Shown here piece after piece: positions 14,045 to 25,000 of a DNA stretch of 64,000 bases. Source of the stretch: Eudromia elegans (lineage: Eukaryota > Chordata > Aves > Tinamiformes > Tinamidae); contig PTEX01000031.1 in the NCBI GenBank assembly GCA_003342815.1, positions 680,446-744,445 on the forward strand, in the 5' to 3' direction. Numbering within the stretch: the first letter of the stretch is position 1; the number at the start of each line of letters is the position of its first letter. A program made the translations under genes and the position numbers. Under the pieces are notes generated by a model. That model worked only from the letters and a program-made list of their open reading frames with translations, ran no database searches and had not been told where the DNA came from.

Positions 14045-14061
14045 GATTTGTCCTTTGCTGT
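12279..14061 (-). CDS. CIITA: CIITA acidic activation-domain exons
   Basis: Three exons (14061-13918, 12900-12772, 12338-12279) encode the acidic transactivation region. Visible landmarks that align with mammalian CIITA are the GYLDLL segment just after the start, the DQF core followed by LCTMENEE, and an EVYARIAGLIEYV segment that continues across the exon junction. Glu and Asp are strongly enriched. The first exon begins 17 nt before the ATG, and those bases are open in frame (DSKGQI), so alternative first exons can add an N-terminal extension. All introns here are phase 1, so alternative exons can be exchanged without a frameshift. Confidence 0.93.
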
Positions 14062-14739
14062 CTGAAATCACATCACAAAACAATGAAGGGGGCAGCACAG
14101 CAGGTTGTTTCTGAGGAAAGGCAAAAATCACAAGTTGTTGTAAACCAGTATTTCCACAAGTCAGGCTTGCCTGGCTTTCTATTGACTGCAAGGCACTGAA
14201 ATCCTGAGTCTATGAAAGTGGTGTTGCTTAATGAGTCTTGGGTTGATTCATAATACTGAGTTACTTAAACTTATGGAGTCAGACGCAGCTTGTGATGAGA
14301 CTTGTCTAAATTCAGCAATGGCAAGGATCTAGTTTCACTGGAGTTGAGGGAAAGGGGATACTACACTGATCACGTGGGCCAAGAGTGTATGGCAAACATG
14401 GAAGAACTTGCAACTCCTGTAAATTCATCAGGTTACAGAAAGCACAAATATAGATCCAAAAAGACACTCAGAAAAGAGAAGACTGCAGTGAAGTGGATGC
14501 AAGGAGCAGCCCACACCGTTTTGCCATGACAGCTTCTTCTCTGGAGAAGCATCTTTGGGTTGGGATGGCACATCCCAAACTCCTGAGCCTTGGAGAGCAT
14601 TAGGAGACCTCCCCGTGGCACAGGGAAAACAGTGAAAGGTAGAACACTTATTCTAGACAGTTCTTCCCCAAAACGCCAGGCTGAACGTGTACAGAGGGCA
14701 CCGTCACCTTGGGATTTGTTCCGCTCAGTGCCATGGCAG

Positions 14740-15025
14740 GAACATGCTGCCGTTCATGGTGTTTCTTTGCAGAGTCCAGGAGGTGCTGCCGGCCCGGCCG
14801 AGCCGCACACGGACTGCGGGCCCCTCTCCCCGCAGCACATGCTCTGTCGGGGGTAGGACGCCCCATGCGAACCGTCTTCGTCCCTCCCGCAGCCCCATAC
14901 GCAGGGCCCGCTGCCAGCCTGGCCGCAGATCCTCCCTCCGCCTTCTGCAGCAGAAGGCGGCAGAGGTAGAAGCTGGGGGCTGGCGCACGCAGCGAAGGGG
15001 CACAGACAACCTGCCCTCAGGTAAT
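14740..15025. promoter_or_regulatory. GC-rich, CpG-containing patch in the CIITA 5' intron
   Basis: This stretch is sharply GC-rich, with many CpGs, in an otherwise AT-rich intron. It begins roughly 700 bp upstream of the exon at 14061. A second short patch lies at about 15,810-15,940. Either could be a CpG-island-like promoter or an old insertion. No splice donor with an in-frame ATG could be tied to them, and the overlapping ORFs on both strands look like by-products of the base composition. Confidence 0.3.
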
Positions 15026-17562
15026 CCTCCTGTGTCACGTCGTGTGGGCTCACCACACCGCCAGCACTACAGAACTGGAGACTGTTGCCTGCCCTGCTAT
15101 AAATGGAAAGCAGAAGTTGACTGGCTTTCATGAGAACCAAGAATGAGAACTATCAAGATAGTGGATTAAACTTTCAATTTGTTGCAATGTTTTGGCTTGC
15201 CACTTCCTTCGCTGCGCCAGCACAACAATCCAGACACAGTCGGGCCTTAGAAATTTCAGCTTTGCAGCCTTTGGCAGTAACGTTGTCGACGCATTTCTCT
15301 GACTCGGCACCATCCTGGCCTTGGAGGTGGGACGTAAGTGGACACAAGTCCCACTGGAAACACAAGGTAGACCAATGCACCACTCCCTTCAAGCTCAGGG
15401 ATCAGTAAACTTGACCACGACAGCCCAACAAGTCCAACAGAAAGACCGAAGTCCTTATGGAAACACTAAGTTTTAGTTAAGTCACAGTCACAAGAGCTTT
15501 TGTTACTTCAAGCCTTTCTTAATAGCAGCTGGGCTTTGCTGCAGTAGGTGACTGTGCCACTGAGGACAGTGCTCTGTCCAGGCTCGGGGGTACCAAGTTC
15601 TGCTGTGCTTTAACACACAAGAAGTCCCATTGCTGGCAAACACACTTACAACAGCAGTTGCTTTCCCAGAAAGTTTCCCCTCTTTTCTCCCAGCATCCCA
15701 TGACACCATGGAGGGTCATGCTGTGGACCCCTCAGTACTTTTCCTTGTTGCCTTATGCCTGATTTTTACTTAATTTACTGTTGATAGAGTCTTATTCCCT
15801 CCGTGACAGCTCAGAGCCCACCTGCAAGGGCAAGACCTGCGCCGAGGACGCGTTCGCCCCAGCCTGTGCTCCAGCACAACAGCACGAGCAGCGCACGGGG
15901 CTCCCAGGGCTCCGTTCAGCGCCCTTCCAGGTGAGCAAAACAGTACGGATGAAAACCATCAGAAACACAGTTAAAAATACACTGACCTTTGGCATATCGA
16001 GACAGAGAATCCAGTTACAGAAACAGCAGATACTCACTTAAATCACAAACAAGGTAACAGTTGAAATTTTTGTATTTTTAAAGTAAACAGGAGAGTTATG
16101 GTTATTGAATGCCCCCAATAATTTGATTCAACCATATCTCGTATTTTAAGAGATCAACATATCAAAGGCACTGACTGATGGAGTTTGCTATGAAAGCAAA
16201 ACCAAAGGGTGGGTAAGGTAAAGATTAATACAAACACAACAGTGCAAGGTTTTCTCCTGAAATACGGTAGATGTTTCTGTGGCAGCTTGTTCGGGTACTT
16301 CCCCAAGCTCTGTGGACATCTGAACTGGCAGGTAGTAAAACGGGCTCCCCTCTGGGTACGGAGGCGGAGAGAATGAACGAGCCAAGTCGTTTCAGGAGCA
16401 AAGGAAAGCCCCTGCAATTTCACTCTCACAGCAGTTCAGGAAGCTGTGGATAATTCACAGCAAACAACCAGTGCAAATGACACGTTCTAAACTGCAGAAT
16501 GACATAACATGATTGCTCTGCACAGCTCCCTGTCTCCAGGCTGCAGCAGGACAAGAGGATGCAACTGCCATCAGGACAGAGGGTTAAAAAGTTGCCAAGA
16601 CAGAGACTGCTGAAGAAATGCCCTTCTTGAGGAGCAGGCCAGTGGAACAGCTGGACTAATAACCCCTTCCACGGGAGTACTTGGAGCTAAGCACTTCAGT
16701 GCCACCAGGCATGACTTTCAAGCCATTTTTTCTTTCCCCCCCCTCAACTTTCTATTTACCCCCTTGCTTCTGCTGCTGCTATTGAGAGGGAAGTCCACAC
16801 CATGCAATCGTTACCATCCTCTTTTCTTCTCCCCCAAACGCTAACACTCCTTCTGCTCCATAGGTTCCTACCAGCTTTTCATTTCTGAGAAGGCCTTCTT
16901 ATTCTTAAATTCTAAATAACGGTAATTCATTTATATTTAGCTTGGACAGCTGTCAAAGTTTCTCTTTCAGCTCTAAAAAGGCTAGCGAGTTCCAGTTAAA
17001 CCACCCGCTTCCATTCAAGACACTTCTCCCTACAAATCTCTTGCCTGTGAAACTGTTTTCCTTGAGCTTTATGGACTAAAAGAGTACAAAAGACATAGCA
17101 AAAAAGCTGGTTTCTATCCTGCCACATTCCTCTTTAGATGGGTTTAGACAAATTAGAGAAGCAACGTGTAAATATCGGCCAGAAAGATCTGCTTGTCAAT
17201 GAAAAGGATAAGCAGTACAACCGAGGAAAGAAGCGCAGCTGCACTCACTCTAGAGCTGAGCTCAGGCAGACTCGTGACGGGTTATCCTGTAGATGTCAGA
17301 GTGGCAAAGGCCTTGCGAGCAGGACCCACCTTCTCCAGGCAGCAGCATCTCTCATGTCACAACTGTCACACTCGGATATCCTAGGCGCACGGCCAAGCAC
17401 AGAGGCACCTGCCTATAAGCTTTTGGGCAGAAAACTACCCCTGCATTCAGAGACTGAGACAGAACCACAGCCCTTCTGAAAGAGAAAATAAAATCTGAGT
17501 ATTTCCTATCAGAGCTCAGAAAAAAAAAATGGAAATAGGCCAAGTTCTTCAAGTGCTCCTCA

Positions 17563-17585
17563 GTTTCACTTTCAGTCAACACGTG
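17563..17585 (-). promoter_or_regulatory. Candidate IFN-responsive element: ISRE/IRF site next to CACGTG E-box
   Basis: Read on the CIITA strand, a palindromic CACGTG E-box (17585-17580) is followed six bases later by GAAAGTGAAAC (17573-17563), a near-perfect IRF/ISRE site. Mammalian CIITA promoter IV is defined by a GAS, an adjacent USF-binding CACGTG E-box and an IRF-1 site in that order. Here the E-box and IRF site are in the right order but much closer together, and I see no clean GAS next to the E-box. If functional, the transcript would start below about 17,550. The exon itself is not identified. Confidence 0.42.
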
Positions 17586-18051
17586 CAAAAATAAGTTATA
17601 TTCCTCCTAAAAGCCAAAATGAACGGCAGCGAGCTTTCTACCAAGCACCCCAGTGACCCACAAAACAAACACTATGAATTATCCCAGACTTTGCCAATTC
17701 AAGCGCAGCCTTTGTCTTACAAAAGAGTCAAGCAATATTGGCACGGGTACTACCACACCGTGCCCAGAAAAGCCAAGACAAGATGAATTTATCATTACCA
17801 AAACACTGCATTGAAAAGGTAAGGAAAAACAGACCTGGAGAAACTGGACAGTTCCCGCTCCTTCCCTCTGGATTCGGCAGCAGGAGGTCAGCAGAGCTGT
17901 GACTGTTGCTTACTGGTTATAGAAACTGAAAACAGAAAGAAGGAAACAATCCAAGGCAGTTGCAGTAGCAAAGCTTCTGGTTCAGGGGAATTCCAGGGAG
18001 GAAAATCAAGAGGAAGCTCCCTTCCAGCTACCCCTACAGGTGCACTCTTAC

Positions 18052-18061
18052 CTCGAGCCAT
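18052..18061 (-). CDS. CIITA: Candidate alternative CIITA 5' exon end (start ATG plus donor)
   Basis: On the minus strand the bases ATGGCTCGAG are followed directly by a good donor, GTAAGAG. The leftover phase-1 G joins exactly to the exon at 14061, giving Met-Ala-Arg-Asp and then the in-frame leader SKGQI before the canonical Met. Mammalian promoter III (lymphoid) transcripts likewise add a short N-terminal extension from a small first exon. The frame match is one chance in three, so this is suggestive only. A second, very similar donor (AAG/GTAAGAGTGG) lies about 260 nt upstream at about 18,313. The 5' boundary of the exon is not determined. Confidence 0.45.
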
Positions 18062-18335
18062 TGCCACCAGTAGGAAGAGCCTGCAGCTTCTCACTAGTTT
18101 ACCGCGGTTCTTCACTCGCTCTGTTTGCGGTGGACCCAGTCAGTTCAAGTTGGAAACTGAGATTGGATGGGAGAACTGTCCTTGGTATGCCCCCAAATTC
18201 CTTCTGCCCTTTAAAAAAATCCTGAGAACTTCAGTTCCAATCTGTCCCAAAGCCACCTGTGTGAGCAGCGCATCAGAAGGGATAAAGCAAGCGGCACGCA
18301 GCCACTCTTACCTTGCAGCTCTGCCTGCTCTAACA

Positions 18336-18346
18336 GAAGTGAAAGT
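18336..18346 (+). promoter_or_regulatory. IRF/PU.1-type element upstream of candidate exon
   Basis: GAAGTGAAAGT on the plus strand resembles the ETS-IRF composite (GGAANNGAAA) and the IRF half-site pair. It lies about 275 bp upstream of the candidate exon end at 18,052 with respect to CIITA transcription. PU.1 with IRF4 or IRF8 acts on lymphoid and myeloid CIITA promoters in mammals. This is a motif match only. Confidence 0.35.
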
Positions 18347-21300
18347 ATTTTTTTTCACATGCTCAGGAACCTTACCAATCCAAAGTTAGTTCAGTCGCTA
18401 TGCAAGTGTATTTGTCATTGCCCCCAAACGACAAGCGCTGCGTTCGATAAAAAGGGAACTTGCAAAGCTTGTCTGACTTACACCTGGTGCGTAGCGCTTG
18501 CATGCACCAAACCCCTAACATATTGTACTTGCTCAATTAATGAGTTTCAAACTGAATCACAGCTTTTCCTTTATCATGCCAGTGCCTATCCGACGTACAA
18601 AAGAGATCTCTTTCTATATCAGTTATATTACTGAGTGTTCCTACACGATGCCTAACTGCTTCAGGAGCTTTGCAACTTCATCCTCTTGTTTTTCCCATTT
18701 GGTATCAGGGGATAGGCCTACACAAATTAGAAACTAATTATAGAGCAGGAAATGTTGTCAAATGAGCAATACATCGCATTATTCTAATGGCTTATAACTT
18801 GTGTATAGCTTATAACAATAGTTCCACCACTGCCTGGAAGGGTAGGGAGAGAAGCAGGATGTGACAAACTCAGTGTCATCCAGGATGTGCTGCTTCAGGA
18901 AGGCAAGTTTTTGATAAACTTGTTGGCCATAACCGGCTTCTGCACAGGGGCTCCCGCTAAGATCCTACAAGCAAAGCAAGCATGTTTCCTTCCTGGGAGC
19001 TGATCCCAATTATTGGAGAGATGGAGGTAGAGCACAAACCCTCTCTCTTGGGAAGATCCTTCCTCCTATGTGACCATCACAAGGCACTCGATACACCATG
19101 AGCTTTTGACTGCTTCTAGTTTCAGGGCGCTTCCCCTCAATTCCAACTCTAACCCATCCTGAGTAGTCACACGAGCTGCAGGCACCCTGGAATAAGTGAG
19201 GGCCTCTGCTTGCTGTCTAGAGGACTGGCCACTCTTAGCCAGGGAAAATTCTTGCATGGTTTCACAGCATCACTATTTAACACGTCTCCTCTATGCACAT
19301 TAGAAGAAAAGCGACACCTCTGCATAACTGCAGTCAGAGCAGGAACTACTGAAAGAATTCCAAGCGCAAATATAAATTTTGTATTCTAGTGCTCCACCCA
19401 CTAGGACAGGAAACAATAAAATCATTGTAAGAAAAAGACTTACAAAAGTCTTACTTACAAAGGTTGGTTATTGTTAGCCCCATTCCAATGGGGAGCACAA
19501 CCACACTAGTTTCCCTGCCTTGAAGCCTGATTTTTTTTTTTTTTACTAGCTTCTGAACCTGTAATCCCATGAGATGATCTCCATATTTCATGACTGAACC
19601 ATGAGTTCAGCTGCTTCATGCAGAATAAAACTACAGCAGATAAAGCCTGCTCACTTTCAGGACAACACTCGTAGCTACTCGGAGACAGCAGAAAGGAAAC
19701 GCTGCAGCTAAGGAAACTAATGGTTCATCTAGTGAAATAGTCGTTAGAGATGCTCCTAGAGGCAGTGAAAAACAGCCCGGGAAACAGGAGGTCATTTACT
19801 GTCTGAGATCCTCCGATGACCATCAACTTCTGTGCTTCGATTTTTGCTGATTCATAACAGAAATGCTACCCTCCTGCAGAGAAAGGAAAGAATTACCAAT
19901 CACTACTGGAAGCGCTGTGAAACTGATGCCAGGAGTGCACTCTGCAAGAGGCACTTGCCAAGCAGGGAAAGCATCTTTGTCTGGAGATCTGGATTGTGAC
20001 AAAAAATAGCAGCAATACTATTAAATAGGCGGGCGAAATGTGCTGATATCAACCTGTAACTCTCCTGAATTCTCTCTGTAAGACTTCTTCAGAGGACAAC
20101 CACCGTGAGATGCAAGGCTGAAATACACTGAGTTTGAAAATGAAGTTACAAAATAACTTGCTTCAAAATAAGTTGAAGTCTAATAGTGATTTGAGTCATT
20201 TCCTGACGAAATAGCATCACCCAAACCATTTCTTTAAGCACATGTCTTTACTATAAAACCTAGGGATTAGCAAAAATAGTTGAATATGTGATGGATGAAA
20301 ACTAACAGCTCTTTGGAAGGGTTTCCGCTATGTTTCAAAGAGATGCAAGCTTTGTGACAGACATGTGGCATGGCAGGATCAAGACCTTTGAAGGCACATT
20401 TTAGGTGCTACCACTACAGAAATGACAAGTAGGGGAATTCTTTTAAAGCACTTTAGGGATTTAAATGAAAATAGAAACCAAACTATATATATATCTCCAG
20501 CATAAATAATACCAGAATATTAGCTACAATATTCTGCATTCAAAATATGAATTCTTTCAATTTAAATTAATTTTTAATTTGTGCAATAACAACTCTAAAA
20601 TCCCCCAGTTGACCATTTCTTTTCTTTTTTTTAAAATGTCTTTAGGCTTTTTTCCCCCCAACATTTCCTCTTGTACTTTCAGCCATGCCTTATGAAGTGA
20701 TGTTGAAGGTATATACACACGTGCGTGTGCATGTATATGTGTGGGTATACAATAAAAGAAACAAATATATATTTTGAACAAGAAGAAAAAGTCTATTGCC
20801 CATACACAGTAGTCCGTCCTTCCATATGTTTTACAGGACTAATATAGCGTTCTCTTGCATATTCTTTCTTTCTTGTTTTACAGTTTCTTACAGAAATTTT
20901 GCAGGAATAGTTCTGAATGCTATAATTTAAGACTGGATTCGGTAGCTTTCCATGGGAGGAACAAGGTTAGGAGGTCCCAGAGCTACCTTGCTCTCAGTCA
21001 TGTACACTACCAGTTCTTTGGTGGGTCAGATGTAAGAGTCAAGTGGTGACAATATCTCAGATCATCAAACGTTTGCGTTTTCTCTTATGCTGCCCACTAA
21101 GAATCTCACAACTCCTAAATCCAGCCTTGTAAGTCACTGAATACTTTACATCCTTGAATCTGCAACAGTCTCATAAATCCTGCAGAATTTGCCCTTACAG
21201 CCATTTGGAACTTACAGAGGAGAACATTCCTCCAATCTATGCTAGCAAAAGATAGAGATTTCCTGGCATGAATTACCAGGATGTACCAGGAACAAATGCT

Positions 21301-21619
21301 GCTCACACCAATGATTGGTATGCCAGTGAAGAGCATCTGATTGTATCACAATCTCCTTAATCTACTTCGCGTTTCTGGTTCTTCAGAAGGTTGCAAACAA
21401 TTAATTTTATTGTGGCTTAGCTAAAAAAAGGGCTGTCTGGTAACTATTCTCCACGTCTGGGTCTGGTGTTTGTTGCTGTGGCACTACATTCTGCTCTTAT
21501 CTCCTCTCCACTTATTTTCCCCACTATTGAACTTTGCACTAGGCTTTCATAATATCTCAGAATGACATGGGAAAAAAGTAAATGGTTAACAACCTAAAAC
21601 AAAACAAAACAAGCTTTAC

Positions 21620-21920
21620 CAGGAATGGACTTGCGTCTTGATGGCTCATTATCTGTGATGCTTTGAGGCTTACTACCATACAGTTTTAAACAACAGCGGG
21701 GAATCAAAGTGTTCATATACAGGTCCCATTTTTCCATAAATGTCAGAGATATCTTCCTTGCAAGGTCCTCTCTGTCCTTTTCACAGAGCAAGGTTTCATG
21801 GTACTCCTTGGATATCACGTCTTCTTTCAGCATGAGGTTAAGCAATGCATGATCATTAGAAGCTGCGGAACTTGAGAGAATATTCCTTACTCTAGGCAGG
21901 ATCTCCTCAAAAAGATTCAT
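21620..21920 (-). CDS. CIITA: CIITA type I (dendritic-cell) first coding exon, CARD-like domain
   Basis: This exon encodes about 100 residues from an ATG at 21920. The sequence is helical and CARD-like: MNLFEEILPRVRNILSS, then HALLNLMLKEDVISKEYHE, then DREDLARKISLTFMEKW. As I recall it, the same order of motifs occurs in the mammalian dendritic-cell CIITA isoform from promoter I, whose CARD boosts transactivation. It ends with one base of a codon (CCT G/GTAAAG), and joining it to the exon at 14061 gives an uninterrupted frame (IPDSKGQIM, then the canonical start region). The open frame extends further upstream to about 21995 but has no ATG there, so 21920 is the chosen start. No other exon lies between them that I can support. 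Confidence 0.88.
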
Positions 21921-22015
21921 ACCTGAAGCTGAAGATGTTTGAAGGAAGTCTGAGCAAAATCTGAACTGCTTCAATAAATAAATAAAAAAATCCACGCAGT
22001 CAGCATCAAAAAGAT

Positions 22016-22026
22016 GAAGTGAAAAG
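22016..22026 (+). promoter_or_regulatory. IRF/PU.1-type element upstream of the CARD exon
   Basis: GAAGTGAAAAG lies about 96 bp upstream of the ATG of the CARD exon. It shares the nine-base core GAAGTGAAA with the site at 18,336. PU.1 and IRF8 are reported regulators of mammalian promoter I, so the location is apt. This is a motif match without a conservation test. Confidence 0.38.
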
Positions 22027-25000
22027 AGTTAAGAGACTTTGTCTTGCAATAGCGGAGGTGTTTCCTCATTTGATTAAGACTTTAATGTTTCCAACAACAA
22101 ATAACTTCTTCATGAGATGGCACAACAGCACAACCCTGCCAATCATTCGCAAAAGACAATCAGCAACAGTCACCTCAAAAAAATACTTTCAAAGCCATTT
22201 GTCCCATTCAGAAGAGCGCTCCATAACTAGATCCTGGTTTCCCAGAAGTGGAGACCCATGAGTGGGCCCAACCAGAACAATACCAAAATCTTCAGCACTG
22301 AACAGTATTGCGCATCCTCTGTAAGACCGATGTGTTTAAAACGTGTAGACTCCTGCATAGGAGTAAATCATAAAGAATGGGTGTCTTCAGCTCAGATTAT
22401 TTTTAAGTCTTCAGTAATAGCAGAGTACAAGCACAACTCTTGTGATACTTGCAGTGACAGTAAAGAATAAGCAACTACTTAGAATTGAATTTACACTATA
22501 TTTTTTTTTCTACTTTTTAGATATCTGATTTAAAATACTGAGGCAAAATTCCTTATAAAATAGGCTTTGAAATGAAATTTTAAAATAGCTTTTTAAAATG
22601 GCTTCCTAAACAAGCCTGTAGTTGAATGTATGGTAACGTTCCAAGTCTCGACTAAATATTTTTCTGTCGATTTGTTACTGGGTTTTACTTCCTAGAACAT
22701 TGCCATGACTTCTGTTCAGCAGAGGAAACATTTGTAAATGGAACAATAATTCCACTTAGTTAGAAACAACATATTGTGAGAAACTTGGTAAATCTTCATA
22801 AACGTTTTGCATATCCAGTTGCAAATTTTGACCCAAAAAGGATCTTTGATTAAGATCCAACATACCTTTGTAGAGCGATAAAGATTTGCTGCTTTTTTGG
22901 AATGTTCATTTTTATGTTCACAGTAGAAAAATACAAGCAAAGTAGAAGAAAAAATAAGCAATCTACAGCTGATTATCTAAGGTTATGATTTTGACCTGCC
23001 ATGTGGATAGGTAACAAATTTTACCATAACTATATAACTGACAAATGGAAAAAAGCAGATTGTTCTACTCATCCTTAGGGAAAAGTAAATCCCTCAGAAC
23101 TTTCACTCATTTTCTTTTTTTCCCTCTCAGAATTTATTTTTTAATGTAGTTTCCTTTAAGGTATCTGGCTACAGGAATTCAAAACAGAAAAAGGGAACTT
23201 TTTCTTTTTTAAAATATGCTCCACCTCACAGTAACACTTCTGTCACATCATGTAGGAAGGACCATTTCCCCAACTTTCTTTATCAACACAAAACTGCACT
23301 GGATAAGGTGTCTCCACTTGCACGTTACCATCTTTTGGAGCAGATCTTGCACTATAGGCAGCTAGGGGTTGTCCTGCAGAGAACGGGAACTGTTTGCTAT
23401 CACATAAAATCTGAATGGTTTCTTCACAGTTTGAAGGAGAGAGACAGCACCAATCTCAGCTTCTCCTGCAAAGAATATGTTCTTATATAGTGCAATAAAT
23501 AAAAAAAAAAAAAGTGATGTCTTCATTATTTGGTCATGGGCAATTCTCATAAACCTTTCTCAGCGTCAGCAATCTCTGGATTCACTGACCTGCTGCATAT
23601 TGGTTCTGCAGAAGCTGGATCCAGAAATTCTCACTCACTGCTCCAGGGCATAAGTGTGTCTGAATGAGGGCGATACAATAATGTGGAAGGGTGGATTTGA
23701 CTTAGTGGGCAAACAAAGAACCCCCTGTATGGCAGTGCTGCAGTCCCGGTGCACAATATAGAGAAAATAGATAAACCTGCCTTCTACATCCACCTTTGTT
23801 TATGCATTCGTAAAATCAAAATAACACTTGATTTTTCCATTTTGACACCAGGTACGATGTACTCAGGCTCATGAGATACTCAGATCCCAAATAATTAAGA
23901 CCATTATCTGGTCTAGATTAGGACAGTTTCACCTGCTTCACTGCCGTAAGAAATGAGATGTAATGAATTTCTGGCATTTTACTAAGTTCATTTGGATTTT
24001 AAAGCTAGCTGTAGACCTAGGGCAGCACTGTCTTTGCTTAGAAGTGATACTTCCCCTCAATGCAGAGAAATCAAAAGCACAACTTCCTTTTTTAGCTTTC
24101 TTCTCTAAAATGCATCATAGCACAACAACACGTTTGAAAAACAGAACTAAGTCAGACTGCACTTTGTTACTAGTTGTTGCTTCTCATGTTTTCGTTTAGC
24201 TTTTTCCTTATCCAGAACAGAGCCCTAAATTTCTTTTCCTTTGGACTTTGAGAGAAGATGACTACGAGATCACTAAAAAGAAACACAGCTGCCATATAAC
24301 TTTACTCATTTCTACCTAAGCATATGTGACAGTTCAAGAGAATCCTGAAAACAGGAGGGAAGGATGTACAATTCAAAGCACACATTCCTATGGGAAGCAA
24401 AGTGAAGTGCTGATGCTGATTATACAGTCTTGAGTCATTAGAATTGGAAAGTAGGGAAATTTGTTCAATAAACTTTGCAGACTTTGACATATCGCCCGTT
24501 GAACAACTTCTCAAGGCTATTTAACCTGAATAAAAGAAATTCCAAACAAAAACTCTGGAATCAAAGCAGTCAAAAATGGAAAAAGACGACCTTGAAGACA
24601 GAGCCAACAGCTTAGATAAAGCCAATTTTCAAAGCAGTACAATTCATTTATGATACAATGGCTATGGAAATCCATAGGGCCTTTGCAGCAATTTCTTGGA
24701 GAATGCCGCATACGATCAATGTCTAATTAAGGCTTTATCAGCATTTCCTCTAACTTTGTTACTTTTCTTACAGCTGGACTAGAGGTATTTACCTTGGGTA
24801 TGTCTTAGAACAGAGACATTGCTTACCAATATTGTGCTGTTTGACACATAGACTAACAACATAAACCTGCCTGTCTAGCTTTTACAGTCCCAATTTATTA
24901 TCAAGCCATAAAAACACAGCTACCACAACACTTCCTTTGTGGAGATTGAGGCTGAGATATAAAAACAGAGAAGCACTTTCAACATAGCAAGCAATCAAGT

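Larger units (their letters stand above)
14062..21619. other. CIITA 5' region between alternative first exons and exon 2
   Basis: About 7.5 kb that is intronic or promoter sequence for CIITA. Apart from the GC-rich patches, the IRF/E-box cluster and the candidate exon end at 18,052, I see no further coding potential. Short ORFs on both strands here lack recognisable domains. Confidence 0.6.

Noticed and set aside
15792..16041. Exon-like stretch with a CCAG/GTGAGC donor on the plus strand at about 15,930
   Set aside because: No acceptor or partner exon on that strand and no recognisable protein; it is noted only as a GC-rich patch.
21921..21995. Extended N-terminus of the CARD exon from a non-ATG codon
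   Set aside because: The frame is open, but the first true ATG is at 21920 and the domain begins there, as in the mammalian isoform.
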